Shown in pieces: positions 1 to 8,485 of a stretch of DNA of 18,398 bases. Each line of letters opens with the position of its first letter. Position 1 is the first letter of the stretch. The notes under the pieces are model-generated. The model was not told where the DNA came from. It did no database searches and was given only the letters and a program-made list of their open reading frames with translations. Both the position numbers and the translations under genes were made by a program. Source of the stretch: Trichomonas tenax (lineage: Eukaryota; Parabasalia; Trichomonadida; Trichomonadidae); the NCBI GenBank assembly GCA_023091735.1, contig JALKBU010001014.1, forward strand, positions 1 through 18,398, read 5' to 3'.

Positions 1-494
1 GCCACTTATACCACTGGATAGACAACTATCAATATGTACATGAAAGTACTTTCAAATCGAAAAAATATTGATCAGATAAAAAGTTATGAAGGTCGCGGGA
101 CTACACCGCAGAAGGAAAATTTTTCCCGTGAATGTTTTGTTTCTTTTTCAATTGAAATTAATTTGTTAATATACTCGGATAGATATTATATTTTTATTAT
201 ATTTTATAGATTTTTTATTAGCGAAAATCAAAAAAAATTAACATGAAAATTACTTTTTATTGAAAAACATTAATTTGTTACAGAGAGATTATGTATATCA
301 AGATCTCAATCACATCGAAATATCAATTTGATATCAAAAATGTTATCAAGTTACGCTTTGGAAAAGTGACGCATTTTGGATGTTTCATGGACACTCAAAA
401 TATCAAAAAGAATCTGGCCTTCGGCGCTGGCGCGGCTTCATCATCGCCTCAGGCAGTTCAAAAGCAATCAAAGTTCGCCAAGATTTCAAAGATG

Positions 495-544
495 TCCCTC
501 TCCTTCTTTTTTTTTCTTCTTCTCCCTTTTTCCTTTCCTTCCTT
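495..544 (+). repeat. 50-nt uninterrupted polypyrimidine tract
   Basis: Every base from 495 to 544 on the plus strand is C or T, followed by AG. In most eukaryotes this would suggest a splice acceptor, but trichomonad introns are recognised by a short conserved 3' motif rather than by a polypyrimidine tract, and no gene flanks it. It directly follows the GC-rich island at 405-480. Whether it belongs to a dispersed repeat or simply expanded by slippage cannot be told from one copy. Confidence 0.8.
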
Positions 545-594
545 AGCTTAAAAATTTTATTGTTTACAAGAACCTTATAGAACTTAATTGAACG

Positions 595-688
595 GTGTCC
601 CTTCCATGTCAAAGATGTGTCCACTTTTCAACCGTTTTCATTGAATATGTGTCCCTTTCATGTCAGAAGTGTCCAAACGTCACTTTTA
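595..688. repeat. Two degenerate direct repeats (GTGTCCCTTYCATGTCA unit)
   Basis: The unit at 595-622 and the unit at 649-674 both read GTGTCCCTTYCATGTCA followed, after a few bases, by a second GTGTCC. They are 54 nt apart and differ by one base over the first 17 positions. A related but more diverged copy lies in inverted orientation near 926-947, where GTGTCC occurs twice on the minus strand. The arrangement could be the worn ends of a small terminal-inverted-repeat element spanning roughly 595-948, but the inverted similarity is weak. Confidence 0.4.
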
Positions 689-2160
689 TGGGTCCTAGCT
701 TTACAAAACCCTGCAATTTTTAGAGAAAACCCCTATTTTTGGTCACTTTTTGATATTATTTTGAACAAATTTGAAATCTAATTTTAGTGGATGTATATAA
801 TCTGTGTGTTTTATATTGATGAATGGCTGATTTATTTTTGACTTTTTTTAGACTTTTCGAATCAGATTTCATGAAAAACGAAAAAATCACAAAGATGAGG
901 TTTTTGGACGCAACACTTTTCCTTTAGGACACTTCTACGAGGACACATGCAGATACGTATTATCAAGAAACACCCAAAACTCAAACCTTTGCCATCGATA
1001 CGAATTCGATTTAACTAATTTTAACTATATATGCGATGTTTACTAAAAATATAAACATACATTATTGATATGTAGTAATATACTCAACATTAATTGATAG
1101 TATCAATGAAGGAATAGGTAAATTGGTGATGAAATTTCGGCATTTTAAGAAATTTTATAGATTTTTCTATCTATTGGGTATCGAGATACGATGCATAGCT
1201 TCCATGATAATTGGCTTTGTGTATGCATGTTGTGGGCTGAGCACTTGATGTATGTCAAAAAATTAACGTCTTTGTCATATGACATAAAAGTGATAAAATA
1301 ATTCATCATAATATTATTTGTTTGTTATTATGGTTTCGCTGAAAATTGCACACTTATCTGAATCGAAAGTAATAATATCCGCCAAATATGTTCATTGTTA
1401 GCAAAAAGCTAATATATTTTTGTTTAGATACTATATTTACATCTGCTATTTATAGAATACATTTGGGTTATATTTCTGTACATTGTCATAAATTGTTATA
1501 TTATGAATATTATAGGATCCCCCAGAAATTGATCAATTTGACATCGAATAAATTTTTCTTTCATTCGAATTACATTAATAGAAGACATCGAGAACTATTG
1601 AATGCTTCATTTTGTACATAAGTATTAGCAAAATATCAGTTATCTCATCAATGAACTTCCAATAATTTGATTTTATTTATTGGGTTAGGTCTGTTTAGAT
1701 GGCAGAAAACAATGCTTTTGAACAATGTAAATGCATGTGCGTCCATGCATTAACTAGAATAATAATGCATGTTTATAAAAAAAAAGTAAAAAATTGATCA
1801 TAACTGGATTCAAACCTAGCATTGGTTTTGTCAGTATTGATCTTAACGGTTATGCCATATTTGTCATGTAAAGTCGATTTTGAAATCAGATATATGATAA
1901 TTTTCTAATTTTGAAATCTCGAGAACTTAAGTTCACCAAGCTTAGTCCTTAATAGGGCATATTCCCCATGCCACATGGAATACACCATATAAATTTTATC
2001 GAAAAAAATTGGGAGGAAGGGAGTGAGAAGGACTTTGATTTTTTCGACCTTAGAAATAAAAAGGTAAAAATAACGTAGAATATTTCTATATTTGGATTTG
2101 TGATTTATTGATCATGCTGTAGACACTTTTCCCAAACGATACCTGTTTAAAGATATTGCT

Positions 2161-2643
2161 TTAAAGGCGGCGACCACGGCGACCACCCTTCCTGCGTGTA
2201 GAGTCGTGTGGAAGTGGAGTAACATCCTCGATGCGGCCGATCTTGACGCCAGCACGAGCAAGAGCGCGGAGAGCGGACTGAGCACCCTGCTGTGGGAGGC
2301 GGCGTGTGGAACCACCTTCACCACGGAACTTGATGTGGACACCATCAATGCCGAGCTCCTTCAGACGAGCAGCGACGGCCTGAGCGGCAAGCATAGCAGC
2401 GTATGGTGTAGCCTCATCACGCTGGGCGCGGACGGCGATACCACCTGTGCAGCGGGCGAGTGTTTCGGAGCCGGAAAGATCTGTAACATGGACGAATGTA
2501 TCATTCTTTGATGCATAGATGTGGGCAACACCGAGGATGACTTCGCCCTCCTTCTTCTGTGGACCGAGTTGGACATCCTTCTTGCCAGTTGTTGTTTGTT
2601 CAGTTGGAGCTGGAGCAGCAGCAGCGGCTTTTGTAGCAGACAT
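2161..2643 (-). CDS. RPS14: 40S ribosomal protein S14 (uS11)
   Basis: A 160-residue protein of the small ribosomal subunit platform, which contacts 18S rRNA near the mRNA exit. The first 20 residues are an Ala/Pro/Thr-rich extension. From about residue 30 the uS11 fold is unmistakable: [21 protein letters not shown] (about 39-59), [18 protein letters not shown], then the RGEGGSTRR region and a basic tail ending [11 protein letters not shown] typical of eukaryotic S14. Length is close to the usual 150 or so. Codon use is GC-richer than the surroundings, as expected of a highly expressed gene. The stop lies in TAAA, the tetranucleotide that serves as poly(A) signal in Trichomonas. Upstream is an 18-nt element shared with the uL22 gene. 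No intron is apparent. Confidence 0.97.
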   Translation of the reverse strand: MSATKAAAAAPAPTEQTTTGKKDVQLGPQKKEGEVILGVAHIYASKNDTFVHVTDLSGSETLARCTGGIAVRAQRDEATPYAAMLAAQAVAARLKELGIDGVHIKFRGEGGSTRRLPQQGAQSALRALARAGVKIGRIEDVTPLPHDSTRRKGGRRGRRL

Positions 2644-2647
2644 CTCG

Positions 2648-2665
2648 AAAGGTCGACCAAAACCG
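2648..2665 (-). promoter_or_regulatory. Ribosomal-protein core element (GGTCGACC-CTTT) of uS11
   Basis: On the minus strand the bases 5 to 22 nt upstream of the ATG read CGGTTTTGGTCGACCTTT. The identical 18 nt sit at the same place before the uL22 gene (8468-8485), while the flanks differ. The core GGTCGACC is a perfect palindrome, and the trailing CCTTT matches the M5 core-promoter motif reported in Trichomonas vaginalis at transcription starts. No TCA-type initiator is visible between it and the ATG. A role as promoter and start-site element is inferred. Confidence 0.75.
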
Positions 2666-3079
2666 CTCTATCGTCATTCAGATTTTGTTTTTTATTGAGT
2701 GATTTTCTTCTATTTTTGATATATATTTTTGTCATATATTCAGTTTTTCGCGTTGTTTTTGGCTTTTAAGTTTAATTTTCTGATGATTTTTAAACTTTTT
2801 TGCTGATTTTCGCATTAACATTTTTACATACAAAAACATAATCATTCCTCGTTGATACTTTCTTAGTAATGAAAATGTATTTTGTTCAATCTAAAATTAT
2901 CACTTCTTAATATCATCAATATTTTTACTTTTATATAAACTTATTATTTTGTAAATCTCAAGCTCCAATATTTGGTCGGTATAATTTTTCAAATATATTT
3001 TTGCAATTGGTTTGTGAAATGAAGGAAATAGTTAGTAAAGGTTATTTTATTGTAAAACATATAATAATTATAGAGCTCT
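2666..3079. other. Intergenic, AT-rich
   Basis: This stretch lies between the upstream side of uS11 and the 3' end of AP-3 mu, both on the minus strand. It is strongly AT-rich with T-rich runs. Apart from the promoter element next to uS11, I see no gene, RNA or repeat in it. Confidence 0.5.
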
Positions 3080-4300
3080 TCAGACGAGGCCGGAACAAAA
3101 TTCGTAGCTTCCACCCTGAGAGATGTATTTGACACCCTTGAATGGCTGGTAGTCAGTTCTTTCTGTGTCGAGCTTCTCGATCCTGAATCCGGAAGTTGTT
3201 TGTCCGACATAAATGAATTTAGCGCCAACCATCGGGAATCTGCCACCGAGATCGAATGTGGACTCTGTAGATGCGGATCCCTTCAAGACTGTTGGTTCTT
3301 TCTTGCCGTATGTTTGGATTGTCCAAACGACTTCGCGTGTGGCTGTCTCATACGAAGCGCGGCCGTCAGTAGCAACGAGTGATGGTGTTCCGACACCTGG
3401 AGGGAATGTAAAGCGAATTTCGATATCTTCGACATTCTTCGGAAGTGCAGCATCAGGCTTCATAGCAATATCGAAGGTTACACTGCCCTTGGACCATACG
3501 AAGTGTGGTGTGATCCAAAGTGGTACCGTTGACTGAACAGCGGTCAATCTGTACTTCATGAGTGTGAATGGGCCATCCGGAGGAACGAATGGGATAATTC
3601 TGCTCTCACCACTCTCTATTTCGACGCAGCGGTGGAACTGAACATCTTCGAAGTGAGTATTGTTGGATAAGAAAATCTTGCAGAATGGCTTGCCAGAGAG
3701 TCTTGAATTTACTCTGACTTCACCGCGGATGTGGCAAAACTCGGTCCTTCCCATTGCGGAAACGACTAAATCGACTGTTTCAATGACGTCGACTAATATT
3801 TCGTTTGTTGTGCGAGTTAAATTGACAGCGCGCCATGGCTTCTCGAAATCGAGTTGAATTCTGTTGGCTCCACGGTTCTTTGGATCGATTGGAGGCCTGT
3901 TTATGACTGTGTAAATTGCGTTCGACTCATCGAGGAACGGAAAGCCGAAATCGATGGCGAGGTCAAGAATCTGGTAGACTTGTGTGTATTCTTCTTTGAT
4001 TGAATTTTCTGTAGCTCCTTCCTTGAGCAATGTAGAAATCAAATAACCAAGATGCTGAAGGAGCGCGACGCCGTAAGTAGCGAAATCATCGCCCTCGCAT
4101 ACACCGATCATCCAAATTTCGTTCTGTTGGTGCAAAAGAAGCATGTAGTCGCCTTGTGAAATAATAGAAGGCGGAGGATGCGATCTGTCGCGAATGGCGA
4201 GGCAGGCGGCGTCGATCTCGGACCTGGCGACTTTCTCTCTGTACTGCTTTTCGATTAAAATCATTGCATCTTTGTTAAGAAGAAAAACACTGCTCAACAT
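3080..4300 (-). CDS. AP-3 adaptor complex mu subunit
   Basis: A 406-residue medium (mu) adaptin, about the usual length (about 415-420). Residues 1-140 form the longin-like N-terminal domain (MLSSVFLLNKDAMILIEK start; FGFPFLDESN near 135). Residues from about 165 (KPWRAVNL) to the end form the mu homology domain that binds YxxPhi sorting signals, with FIPPDG-type FVPPDGPFTLMKYR near 238-251 and the hallmark end YQPFKGVKYISQGG. The AP-3 rather than AP-1/2 assignment rests on the short linker and on the N-terminus and PFKGVKY ending, which resemble AP3M. It would sort cargo from Golgi or endosomes to lysosome-like organelles. The next gene upstream (91 aa) has the same orientation but is 500 nt away. 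The start is supported by the longin N-terminus. Confidence 0.9.
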   Translation of the reverse strand: MLSSVFLLNKDAMILIEKQYREKVARSEIDAACLAIRDRSHPPPSIISQGDYMLLLHQQNEIWMIGVCEGDDFATYGVALLQHLGYLISTLLKEGATENSIKEEYTQVYQILDLAIDFGFPFLDESNAIYTVINRPPIDPKNRGANRIQLDFEKPWRAVNLTRTTNEILVDVIETVDLVVSAMGRTEFCHIRGEVRVNSRLSGKPFCKIFLSNNTHFEDVQFHRCVEIESGESRIIPFVPPDGPFTLMKYRLTAVQSTVPLWITPHFVWSKGSVTFDIAMKPDAALPKNVEDIEIRFTFPPGVGTPSLVATDGRASYETATREVVWTIQTYGKKEPTVLKGSASTESTFDLGGRFPMVGAKFIYVGQTTSGFRIEKLDTERTDYQPFKGVKYISQGGSYEFCSGLV

Positions 4301-4818
4301 TTATTTTTCTAATCTGAGCCAACTCCTAATGTGGTCATTTTAACGCATTTTTAATCATTATTGATGTTTTAAAACATATTCCGCTTAAAATCAATCAAAT
4401 TATGCCAGTTTTGATATTTTCATCAAATTTCAAAACCAGAATTGAGACATTCTAATTATCAAATAATAAAGCATTCGATAAGTAAATGCTAAACTCTGAT
4501 TACCTGGATATGATACCGATGATATTAAATTTCGACAATATATATATATATCATATAACTACTTAATCTTTTGAGAAATAAGTTTGAGGGTTATATGTCT
4601 ATTGATAATTGGTGTATCAATGTTTGATTCATGAAAATATCAATTTTGATTAATATCACGACTAAAACGGGTTCTGCTTAAGTGAGAATGTCTAAAGGCA
4701 TCAAGATATGAATAACATCAGTTGATTTTTGAGTTTTAAGATTAAATATGAAATATTTCTCAAATAAAAAAAGTTAATTTCAAAAATTCAATTATGCTAT
4801 TTACTAACAAGATGCCTA
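4301..4818. other. Intergenic, AT-rich, with (AT)7 run
   Basis: About 520 nt between the start of AP-3 mu and the end of the next minus-strand gene. It contains an (AT)7 run at 4538-4551. On the minus strand, the 16 nt before the AP-3 mu ATG include TCAGATT, a poor match to the trichomonad initiator. I see no gene in this stretch. Confidence 0.5.
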
Positions 4819-5094
4819 TTAACACTTAACATGGTTATTGAGCTTCTGAGAAGGCATTCTGATTTTGTTCTCGCCAACAATGTGACGAATGAAAAAGAAC
4901 GCAGCATGGAGTGCTATTGCGTAGTACATAATCGCTTGTTCACCGAGGAAGTTCAAAACAAGCGTGCCCGTGATGAAAACGAAAAGCCCTGCAAGAGCAA
5001 TGGAAAGTATTCCTTTCTTGCTGGTTAAGAACTCAAAGAGCTTTGGATTTGTATCGTCGTATTCCTGCATTCGAAGGGCTGTTGAAGCAAACAT
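4819..5094 (-). CDS. Small two-span membrane protein, unrecognised
   Basis: A 91-residue protein that I do not recognise. Residues 1-27 are polar (MQEYDDTNPKLFEF near 9-22). Residues 29-50 (ILSIALAGLFVFITGTLVLNF) and about 54-72 (IMYYAIALHAAFFFIRHI) are hydrophobic and fit two transmembrane helices joined by a very short turn (LGEQ), giving a hairpin with both ends on the same side. A basic tail (GENKIRMPSQKLNNHVKC) follows. Several small eukaryotic ER and Golgi proteins (for example the V-ATPase assembly factor VMA21) have this layout, but I see no diagnostic motif. A TCATT initiator lies ten bases before the ATG, which supports both the start and a real gene. Overlapping plus-strand frames have no such support. 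Confidence 0.72.
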   Translation of the reverse strand: MFASTALRMQEYDDTNPKLFEFLTSKKGILSIALAGLFVFITGTLVLNFLGEQAIMYYAIALHAAFFFIRHIVGENKIRMPSQKLNNHVKC

Positions 5095-5101
5095 CGCTAA
5101 A

Positions 5102-5106
5102 AATGA
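5102..5106 (-). promoter_or_regulatory. Initiator (TCATT) of the 91-aa membrane protein gene
   Basis: On the minus strand TCATTTTTAGCG immediately precedes the ATG. TCATT fits the Trichomonas initiator TCA(+1)Py(T/A), putting the expected first base of the mRNA at 5104 with a 10-nt 5' UTR. A second possible match (TCACTTTT) lies just upstream at 5111-5115. Confidence 0.5.
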
Positions 5107-6240
5107 TAAAAGTGATATAACAATTTCGCTCTCAAAAATTGAATTGAAATCTGCACTTGTTTGAGTTTAAATAGGTTCATACTTTATTCGCATCTTCTGT
5201 GATATCAATGCATGGACGTAAATTACATTTTGTAATCTATGTACTCTACGGGCGTGTTCCTCACAATATTGAGTGAGCCCCCTTGAAAAAATTGGAGGGA
5301 GTACCTAGATTAAAAAATGCAGTTTATACACAGCAGCATTTTTTGTATTTTATACGAAAAACTAAACCAGCGACATGGAGATTGGTAATTGTGGGTGTTA
5401 TATACTCGGCCATGCCTAGTTGTTTTGCGGTGAGAACTGAATAAAATTTTCAGAAATGAAAATTGAGGAAAAGGGCTTGTCTATAATTGATACGCAAAGT
5501 CGGCGAAACTCGTTTTTTAACTCACTGGATTAACCTTTTGAGAAGTTATTGAACCCCAATGTACAAAATCATGTTGTGCATGATATATTAAAGAATTAGC
5601 TAACAAAGTCTATATTTAATTAAAATATTAGATATATCTTGCACAACAGGATTTTGTACATTGGAGTGCAATAACTTCGCAAGAAGTTAATCTAGTGAGT
5701 TAAAAAACTAGTTTCGCTGACTTTGCGTATAAAAATTTAATTGCCCTGGGGAAAATGGTCTTATTTTTATCAAAGTGAGTCTTCTTTCTACATGAAATCA
5801 TATACATACAATATATGGAACTGTTTTATCAAAGAGATATATAAAATTAATTTGTATTTTTGTTCAAAAATCGGATCCAATTAATATTGTGTTTTGTTGA
5901 ACTTGTAGACTTCCCACATCATGTAATCGCCAGATCCAAAGTGTACATAAACTTAAGGTCGATTTAAGATCATATTCGATTATTGATGATCACAAAACAA
6001 CGTTTTCACGGTTCAACACATTTTGAAAATGGTAAACACAAGTCTGTTAGAACATATTTGTAATCTCAGCATCTAACACCTTTTATTTTTGGACAATATT
6101 ATTCAATCTTGACAAAAAGAAGCAATACTCAACATACAGATTAAATAGAGCCAATAAATCATAAATATCAATAAGAAATTGATTAACATAAATCTTTACC
6201 ATAAAATACCAAAGTGAAGGAATTTTTGACTTGTAAACTG
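5107..6240. other. Divergent intergenic region carrying an inverted-repeat element
   Basis: This 1.1-kb gap separates divergently transcribed genes. It holds the 275-bp fold-back element at 5473-5747, listed separately. The remainder is AT-rich, with no coding frame of interest. A small imperfect hairpin (CTCACAATATTGAGTGAG) lies near 5260-5277. Confidence 0.5.
5473..5747. mobile_element. MITE-like fold-back element with about 90-nt inverted arms
   Basis: Positions 5490-5580 and 5640-5730 are 91-nt inverted copies of each other. Aligned by eye they match at 82 of 91 positions without gaps; shared blocks include ATACGCAAAGTC, GTTTTTTAACTCACT, AATGTACAAAATC and GTTGTGCA. Weaker symmetry continues inward (GATATAT) and outward to an AGGGC/GCCCT pair at 5472-5476 and 5743-5747. 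The octamers just outside, GAGGAAAA (5465-5472) and GGGGAAAA (5748-5755), differ by one base and could be a target-site duplication. The 59-nt centre is AT-rich and no coding frame is present, so this is best explained as a non-autonomous DNA transposon. The transposon family is unknown. Confidence 0.7.
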
Positions 6241-6245
6241 TCATT
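6241..6245 (+). promoter_or_regulatory. Initiator (TCATT) of the armadillo-like gene
   Basis: TCATTAATTTAGA runs directly into the ATG at 6254. It matches the trichomonad initiator TCA(+1)Py(T/A), predicting a transcript start at 6243 and an 11-nt leader. Confidence 0.55.
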
Positions 6246-6253
6246 AATTTAGA

Positions 6254-7552
6254 ATGAATTTCAAGAATGAAGTTTCCACGAATATTAAAAAGTTAAGTAA
6301 CAAGCAACAGCCATCATCCGAATCAACTATTATCGATACGAGAGAACTCATGTTGAATTTTGTTGATGCTCCAAATAAAAATGAAATCTTAAAGAAAATA
6401 TCGCAAAATGTTTCGAATCTCAAATCCCAAGATATTACCCCAATCATATTAGAAACGAACTTCATCGAAAATCTATATCAATGTTTACAAAATCAAATGA
6501 GTGCAATTCAAAGTCTTGAATGCATTCGTGTTTTAATGAAAACATCGCCAAACATCATCGAAATTTTTAATCAGACTAATCTAATTCCTATATTATGCAC
6601 AATGTTATCAAGTTCAGATAACAAATTCGCTGCTTTCTCTGCAAAATCACTTAGAAAACTCTTGAAAAACATGAGCGAACACCAAATCGAATTCCAAGTT
6701 ACACGTGAATTTGTTGATTCTTTAATATCTTTTGGAAAAGACGCAAGAGATGTTCACTTAGAGATATTTATTAAGCTAATGTACGAGATTGCAAAAGATT
6801 TCGATATTACCGATTGTGTTGCCGATTTCATTCTTTTAATGCTGATTTTAATGGAAAGAAAAAATTCATCAGGCGTAAGTTGCTATTGCTTACTTCTAAT
6901 GAAGGTTATTCTCGAAAAATATCCTTATTATACAGAAGAAATACTTTCATATCCTATTCCTGAAATGTGTTTAGATTCAAATCTTTTTAACTCCGATTTT
7001 GACCCTGTTGCCATATTTGATACAATAAGGTTTTACGTGGGGCTTGGTAATGAACAAGTTAATCTAACAATTAGTTATAAACTTTATTTGCCACCAATTG
7101 TGCAGCTTTTGGAAACAGACAATGCCGAACATATATTAGCTGCTGTTAAGATGCTTCTTGTTGTGGCAGAAGCAGGTCTTATTAAAAAAGAAGCGATTCT
7201 TCAGGCAAAACTCATTGATGCAGTCATTAATTTGCTTGAACATTCCGATATGCTGTGCAAAGAATATTGCATCGGCTTTTTGTTAACAAACGCAATCGTT
7301 CATTTATTAAATTTGGATCAAATTTGCCAGATATATACAAACGCTTTTGAAATGCTTGAAAATATTACATTTACACGGAAGAATCTTCTTTTTTTCTTGT
7401 TGAAGTTTATTTCTTCTCCTAATCCTGATGATTCTCAGAGGATTAAAGAAATTATCGAAGAGTCTGATTTTATAGAGTACATAGAATCAACTACTCTCGA
7501 TGAAACAGAAGAAGCATATGTTAGCCAAATAAAACAGCACTTCAATGAATGA
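6254..7552 (+). CDS. Armadillo/HEAT-like helical repeat protein
   Basis: A 432-residue cytosolic-type protein with no signal peptide or membrane span. It appears to be made of successive amphipathic helices of about 40 residues per unit. ARM-like units can be seen around residues 66-105 (IILETNFIENLYQCLQ, then QSLECIRVLMKTSPN), 105-150 (LIPILCTMLSSSDNKFAAFSAKSLRKLLKN) and 280-330 (LPPIVQLLETDNAEHILAAVKMLLVVAEAG, then LIDAVINLLEHSD). The N-terminus up to about 35 is Ser/Gln-rich, and the C-terminus is acidic (TTLDETEEAY). The layout is that of many uncharacterised trichomonad ARM proteins, sometimes importin-alpha-like. I see no clear conserved Trp/Asn array of a true importin alpha, so binding partner and role are unknown. 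An initiator immediately upstream fixes the start. Confidence 0.8.
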   Translation: MNFKNEVSTNIKKLSNKQQPSSESTIIDTRELMLNFVDAPNKNEILKKISQNVSNLKSQDITPIILETNFIENLYQCLQNQMSAIQSLECIRVLMKTSPNIIEIFNQTNLIPILCTMLSSSDNKFAAFSAKSLRKLLKNMSEHQIEFQVTREFVDSLISFGKDARDVHLEIFIKLMYEIAKDFDITDCVADFILLMLILMERKNSSGVSCYCLLLMKVILEKYPYYTEEILSYPIPEMCLDSNLFNSDFDPVAIFDTIRFYVGLGNEQVNLTISYKLYLPPIVQLLETDNAEHILAAVKMLLVVAEAGLIKKEAILQAKLIDAVINLLEHSDMLCKEYCIGFLLTNAIVHLLNLDQICQIYTNAFEMLENITFTRKNLLFFLLKFISSPNPDDSQRIKEIIEESDFIEYIESTTLDETEEAYVSQIKQHFNE

Positions 7553-7969
7553 TTGAATATTCTGTCTTTTCCTCTAACATAATACACAATATAGGGTTTT
7601 GTGAAGAAAATCCCAAACATAGTCTGCGCTTTGATTGTGATTATTTAGATATTTTGATAGATTAAAATCACGCCATTTGAGGGTGATAAATAACATAGAT
7701 GCATGTATAGATATCTACCGCATAATATATTTATTGTTATATTCATGAAAATTTTTCCATCAAAAATATATTTTCAGCTGAAGTGGTCAATTTCACAATA
7801 AATGGATGGATCACCAGGAGATGTTATAGTTTTCACATAGGTAAAGAATAGATTTGAAAGAGCGGAAATCGATATTTTTTTGATTCTTCGAAAAATTATT
7901 GTTGCCAAACAGCCGTAAAATTTATAAGCAGCTTTAGAGATCATATACTTTACTCTGAAATTCATATAT
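7553..7969. other. Convergent intergenic region, AT-rich
   Basis: This is the shared 3' space of the ARM-like gene (plus) and uL22 (minus). No gene is supported here. The minus-strand frame that continues past the uL22 end is a shadow in another frame. Confidence 0.5.
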
Positions 7970-8464
7970 TTACTGGGAGCGCTCCTTGATGGCAGCTGGT
8001 TCGGCGAGGACGATTTGAACGTTTGTTGGTGGAGAAGCATATGACTTTACACGGCCGTGAGCCTGGTGGATACGACGCCAGCGATATTGAGCGGCACGGT
8101 TGCACTGAACGTGGCAGACGACGACATCATCTAAGTTGATGCCTGGCTTCTGTGGAGCACCAGCGAGAGCTGTCTTGATGAGCTTGATGTAAAGTTCGGC
8201 GCACTTGACTGGCCAGCGGGATGTTGGGCAGCCCCACTCGTGGCCCTGGGCGTGGTGTGAGATACCACCCTTGTAGCGGAAGAATGGGACGGCGCGCTCC
8301 TTTCTCATAACGGCCTCAAGATATTCGATAGCCTGCTGGGCCTTCATTCCTTTGATAACGCGGCCTGTTTCCATCATTGGCTTGAAGTGGATACGCTCCA
8401 TGCCAGAGCATGCCTTGAGGGCCTTAGATTCCTCAACATTTCCGAAGGTATAGTGCTTATTCAT
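7970..8464 (-). CDS. RPL17: 60S ribosomal protein L17 (uL22)
   Basis: A 164-residue large-subunit protein lining the peptide exit tunnel. Family landmarks in order are IHFKPMMETGRVIKGM (about 25-40), AIEYLEAVMRKERAVPFFRYKGGISHHAQ (46-74), WGCPTSRWPVKCAELYIKLIKTA (77-99), the DDVVVCHVQCNRAAQYRWRRIHQAHGRVKSY block (about 112-142) carrying the tunnel beta-hairpin, and a NVQIVLAE strand near the end. It is slightly shorter than animal L17 (184) because the Lys-rich tail is missing. Codon use is GC-rich, as in the other ribosomal gene here. The stop is TAAA-type. The gene stands alone, with about 1.4 kb of empty DNA upstream. Confidence 0.97.
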   Translation of the reverse strand: MNKHYTFGNVEESKALKACSGMERIHFKPMMETGRVIKGMKAQQAIEYLEAVMRKERAVPFFRYKGGISHHAQGHEWGCPTSRWPVKCAELYIKLIKTALAGAPQKPGINLDDVVVCHVQCNRAAQYRWRRIHQAHGRVKSYASPPTNVQIVLAEPAAIKERSQ

Positions 8465-8467
8465 GCA

Positions 8468-8485
8468 AAAGGTCGACCAAAACCG
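8468..8485 (-). promoter_or_regulatory. Ribosomal-protein core element (GGTCGACC-CTTT) of uL22
   Basis: Minus-strand CGGTTTTGGTCGACCTTT lies 3 nt before the ATG. It is identical to the element before uS11. Around it, both promoters also contain the octamer CTATCGTC in opposite orientations (uL22 at 8494-8501, uS11 at 2667-2674), which may be chance. A promoter function is inferred from position and exact conservation between two unrelated but co-regulated genes. Confidence 0.75.

Larger units (their letters stand above)
1..2160. other. Gene-free AT-rich region with repeat-like debris
   Basis: I find no convincing gene here. Short open frames exist (for example 34-246, 291-551 and 1388-1621), but their translations are low-complexity or AT-driven, none has a recognisable domain, and the one at 1388 has no initiator-like motif near its ATG. 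The stretch 405-480 is clearly GC-richer than its flanks and reads like the remnant of a dispersed repeat or old coding DNA. It is followed by a long pyrimidine run and by repeated GTGTCC motifs, listed separately. A tRNA-like string near 1799-1854 was examined and rejected. Confidence 0.5.

Noticed and set aside
34..551. Short plus-strand frames in the left flank
   Set aside because: Low-complexity translations without recognisable content; the part at 405-480 is better viewed as repeat debris.
1388..1621. 77-codon plus-strand frame
   Set aside because: Composition follows the AT-rich background, there is no domain, and no initiator lies near the ATG.
1799..1854. Minus-strand GGTTTGAATCC plus CATAAC/GTTATG pairing resembling a tRNA
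   Set aside because: The span is only 56 nt, the T-stem does not pair, and no D or anticodon arm can be drawn.
2206..2511. 101-codon plus-strand frame opposite uS11
   Set aside because: It is the antisense shadow of a certain ribosomal protein gene with GC-rich codons.
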